DNA of 16,676 bases from assembly GCA_040235415.1 (NCBI GenBank), contig JBECKR010000327.1, positions 1 through 16,676 on the forward strand, in the 5' to 3' direction. How positions within the stretch are numbered: position 1 is the first letter of the stretch; the number at the start of each line of letters is the position of its first letter. Below, piece after piece: positions 14,978 to 16,676 of the stretch. Under the pieces are notes generated by a model. It searched no databases. It saw only the letters and a list, made by a program, of their open reading frames with translations, and was not told where the DNA came from. The stretch comes from JBECKR01 sp040235415. Its GTDB lineage: Bacteria > Acidobacteriota > Polarisedimenticolia > Polarisedimenticolales > Polarisedimenticolaceae. The translations under genes were made by a program, and so were the position numbers.

Positions 14978-15510
14978 GGCTGCGGGGGTACGCCGAGGTA
15001 CGATCCGGCCGCGCGCACGGCATGCCAGACGTCGTTCCCGCCGCGGGCGAACGCCTTCCGGAACAGCGCCTCGGCGGCCTCGCGATCACCGTGCAGGTTG
15101 CGCCACGCGCCGGCGAGCGCCATGCCGGAGTCGTCCTTGGGCGCCATCGCGAGCGCGCGGTCGAACGCCGCGAACGCCTCGTCCCACTTCCCCGCCTCGA
15201 CGTAGAGCTGGCCGATCCGGAACCAGTCGCTCGCCTCCGGCTTCCCGCTCGTCACGGCGTCGAGGATCGCCTGCCCGCGATCGGCATCGCCCGAGAGGTA
15301 GTACACCCGCGCGACGGCGATCCTCTCCCACGACCCCGAGCCCGCGAGGTCCTCGGCGGCGGTGAGGAGCGCGGTACCGGCCTGGTCCGGGGGTTTCGCG
15401 TCGAACAGCGCGGCGCTCAGCGCCGGCGCCTTGGCCGCGGCCCATCCCACCGCGACGCCCAGCCCGAGACCGAGCGCGGCGGCGACACGCGAACTCGACG
15501 ACTTCGTCAT
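14974..15510 (-). CDS. Membrane-anchored or exported TPR protein
   Basis: This 178-residue protein begins with a basic start and a small-residue hydrophobic segment (about 8-36) that could be a signal anchor or signal peptide. It is followed by about three tetratricopeptide-like repeats, for example DWFRIGQLYVEAGKWDEAFAAFDRALAMAPKD (95-126) and ALAGAWRNLHGDREAAEALFRKAFARG (131-157). Such proteins usually act as scaffolds in the periplasm or at the membrane; no partner is evident. The ATG has GGGAGGAGG only three bases upstream, an unusually short spacing. It lies 41 bases after the dehydrogenase gene and overlaps the pseudouridine synthase start by four bases, so these three genes are probably one operon. 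I cannot assign a specific function. Confidence 0.8.
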   Translation of the reverse strand: MTKSSSSRVAAALGLGLGVAVGWAAAKAPALSAALFDAKPPDQAGTALLTAAEDLAGSGSWERIAVARVYYLSGDADRGQAILDAVTSGKPEASDWFRIGQLYVEAGKWDEAFAAFDRALAMAPKDDSGMALAGAWRNLHGDREAAEALFRKAFARGGNDVWHAVRAAGSYLGVPPQP

Positions 15511-15551
15511 GATCCTCCTCCCGCGGGGGCGACCTCCTCGCCGGGCCGAAC

Positions 15552-16676
15552 TCAGTACCCGCGCTCCGGGTCGACGACCGACAGCAGCGGCTCGCCCGAC
15601 GCGAACCGCCGCAGGTTCTCGCGGAACAGCAGCCACAGGCGCTCTTCCGCGAGGTCCGACCTCGCCGCGACGTGGGGCGTCACGACGACCCCGGGAAGCC
15701 GCCACAGCGGGTGGTCCTGCGGCAGCGGCTCGGGGTCCGTGACGTCGAGCCCGGCTCCCGCGATCTTTTCCTCTCGCAGCGCCGCCACGAGAGCGTCCGT
15801 GTCGACGCTGCGGCCCCGGCCGATGTTGATGAAGTACGCCTCCGGCTTCATCGCGGCGAAGAATCCCGCGTCGAACAGGCCGGTCGTCTCCGGGGTCAAC
15901 GGCGTGCAGTTCACGACGACGTCGGCCTCGCGGGCCAGGGTCGCGAGCGCGCTCGGAGGCTCGACGCGCTCGACGAACGGCGGACCCGGACGGCCGCTCG
16001 CGCGCGTCGCCACGACGCGCATGCCGAGACCGTCGCCGAGGCGCGCGACCTCCGTCCCGATGCCGCCGAGTCCGACGACCAGGAGCGTCTTGCCGCGCAG
16101 CTCGACGAGCGCACCGCCGGCGCTCACCGCCGCGCGGTCCCACGAGCCGGACGCCTGCAGCGGGATGGCGCGGTCGAGCCCCCGGGTCAGCGCGAGAAGC
16201 AGCGCCAGGACGTGCTCCGCGATCTCCGGACCGTAGATCCTCTGCGCGTTCGTCAGCACGATCCCGTGCTCGCGAAACGCCGGCAGCCCGACGTACCGCT
16301 CGACTCCCGCGGAGCCGGCCTGCGCCCACCGCAGCTTCCGGCCGGCGGCCAGGACGTCGGGACCGACGAACCCGATGACCGCGTCCGCGTCGGCGACCGC
16401 CGCGGCCGCCTCGGCTGCGGTGCGGACCGGGACGAGCTCGACCCCGGGGGCGACCCGCGCGAGCCACGCCACCCGCTCCGGCTCGTCCCCCGGAACGACG
16501 ACCTTCCGGGGAGGCGTCCAGCCCGGATCCGCCCGAGTCGGAGACGGTCCCTCGCGGAGCCCGAGCTCTCGGAGCGCGAGCGGCGGGATCGTTCCGGTGG
16601 CCGTGTCCCACGCGAGCCGCAGGGTCGCGCTCCGGGCGGCGCCGTCGGCGCCGTCGAGCGCCGCGTCGGCCGCGAA
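15552..16676 (-). CDS. D-2-hydroxyacid dehydrogenase, open at the right edge
   Basis: This is an NAD(P)-dependent enzyme that interconverts 2-oxo acids and D-2-hydroxy acids. Counted from the only in-frame start codon seen (GTG at 16472) it has AEHVLALLLAL (85-95), the Rossmann motif VGLGGIGTEVARLG (133-146), CTPLTPET (189-196), INIGRG (215-220, catalytic Arg219), DVTDPEPLP (243-251, Glu248) and TPHVAA (265-270, His267). An Arg after the second strand (VVATRAS) may favour NADPH. That GTG would remove the first strand of the substrate domain: KVVVPGDEPERVAW reads clearly just upstream, and the frame continues without a stop or start codon to the edge with G or C at almost every third position. 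The gene therefore begins beyond the window, with at least 50 extra N-terminal residues of no recognised family. The true substrate (glyoxylate, hydroxypyruvate, phosphoglycerate or other) is unknown. Confidence 0.85.
   Translation of the reverse strand, partial: FAADAALDGADGAARSATLRLAWDTATGTIPPLALRELGLREGPSPTRADPGWTPPRKVVVPGDEPERVAWLARVAPGVELVPVRTAAEAAAAVADADAVIGFVGPDVLAAGRKLRWAQAGSAGVERYVGLPAFREHGIVLTNAQRIYGPEIAEHVLALLLALTRGLDRAIPLQASGSWDRAAVSAGGALVELRGKTLLVVGLGGIGTEVARLGDGLGMRVVATRASGRPGPPFVERVEPPSALATLAREADVVVNCTPLTPETTGLFDAGFFAAMKPEAYFINIGRGRSVDTDALVAALREEKIAGAGLDVTDPEPLPQDHPLWRLPGVVVTPHVAARSDLAEERLWLLFRENLRRFASGEPLLSVVDPERGY

Noticed and set aside
1..16676. tRNA, rRNA, CRISPR array, insertion sequence or prophage
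   Set aside because: I saw no cloverleaf-like sequence, regularly spaced repeats, transposase or phage protein; the only repeat found is the two-copy palindrome.

Overview
The window is GC-rich (about 70% by eye, not counted) and densely packed with bacterial genes. Third codon positions are almost all G or C. I see no tRNA, rRNA, CRISPR array, insertion sequence or phage gene. The organism looks like a Gram-negative bacterium able to degrade aromatic compounds without oxygen. An ATP-dependent (class I, Thauera-type) benzoyl-CoA reductase is known mainly from facultative anaerobes. A membrane ferritin-transporter (MbfA type) also fits a cell that meets oxygen. The phylum cannot be fixed from this sequence: Proteobacteria, Myxococcota-like or Binatota-like lineages are all possible.

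Region 1 (1-5111, minus strand) is an operon of the central anaerobic benzoyl-CoA pathway. Its order in the direction of transcription is had, oah, a GNAT acetyltransferase, bcrC, bcrB, and it runs off the left edge. BcrB and BcrC are the iron-sulfur, substrate-binding subunits of benzoyl-CoA reductase. Oah opens the ring of 6-oxocyclohex-1-ene-1-carbonyl-CoA, and Had makes that substrate. The ATPase subunits (bcrA, bcrD) would be expected beyond the left edge. The dienoyl-CoA hydratase gene (dch), which sits between oah and bcrC in Thauera aromatica, is missing there, and a translationally coupled GNAT gene holds its place. An AT-rich imperfect palindrome overlapping a plausible promoter precedes had and looks like a repressor operator.

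Region 2 (5150-7119, minus strand) is a two-gene unit just upstream: a zinc-ribbon TPR protein and a LeuA-like acyl transferase (2-isopropylmalate/homocitrate synthase superfamily) with an unusual residue in its metal-site motif. A 216-base divergent intergenic region separates it from region 3.

Region 3 (7336-11796, plus strand) is a full-length glutamate synthase large subunit (gltB). No gltD lies next to it, and the ferredoxin loop of the Fd-dependent type is absent, so its electron donor is not apparent here.

Region 4 (11803-16676, minus strand) holds, from right to left, a D-2-hydroxyacid dehydrogenase open at the right edge, a membrane-anchored TPR protein, an RluA-type pseudouridine synthase, an MbfA-like rubrerythrin/VIT1 fusion, and a secreted endonuclease/exonuclease/phosphatase-family protein. 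Two near-identical palindromic repeats (11803-11835 and 13097-13125) sit exactly at the 3' ends of the last two genes, share sequence beyond the palindrome, and probably act as bidirectional terminators. They are the most striking non-coding signal in the window.
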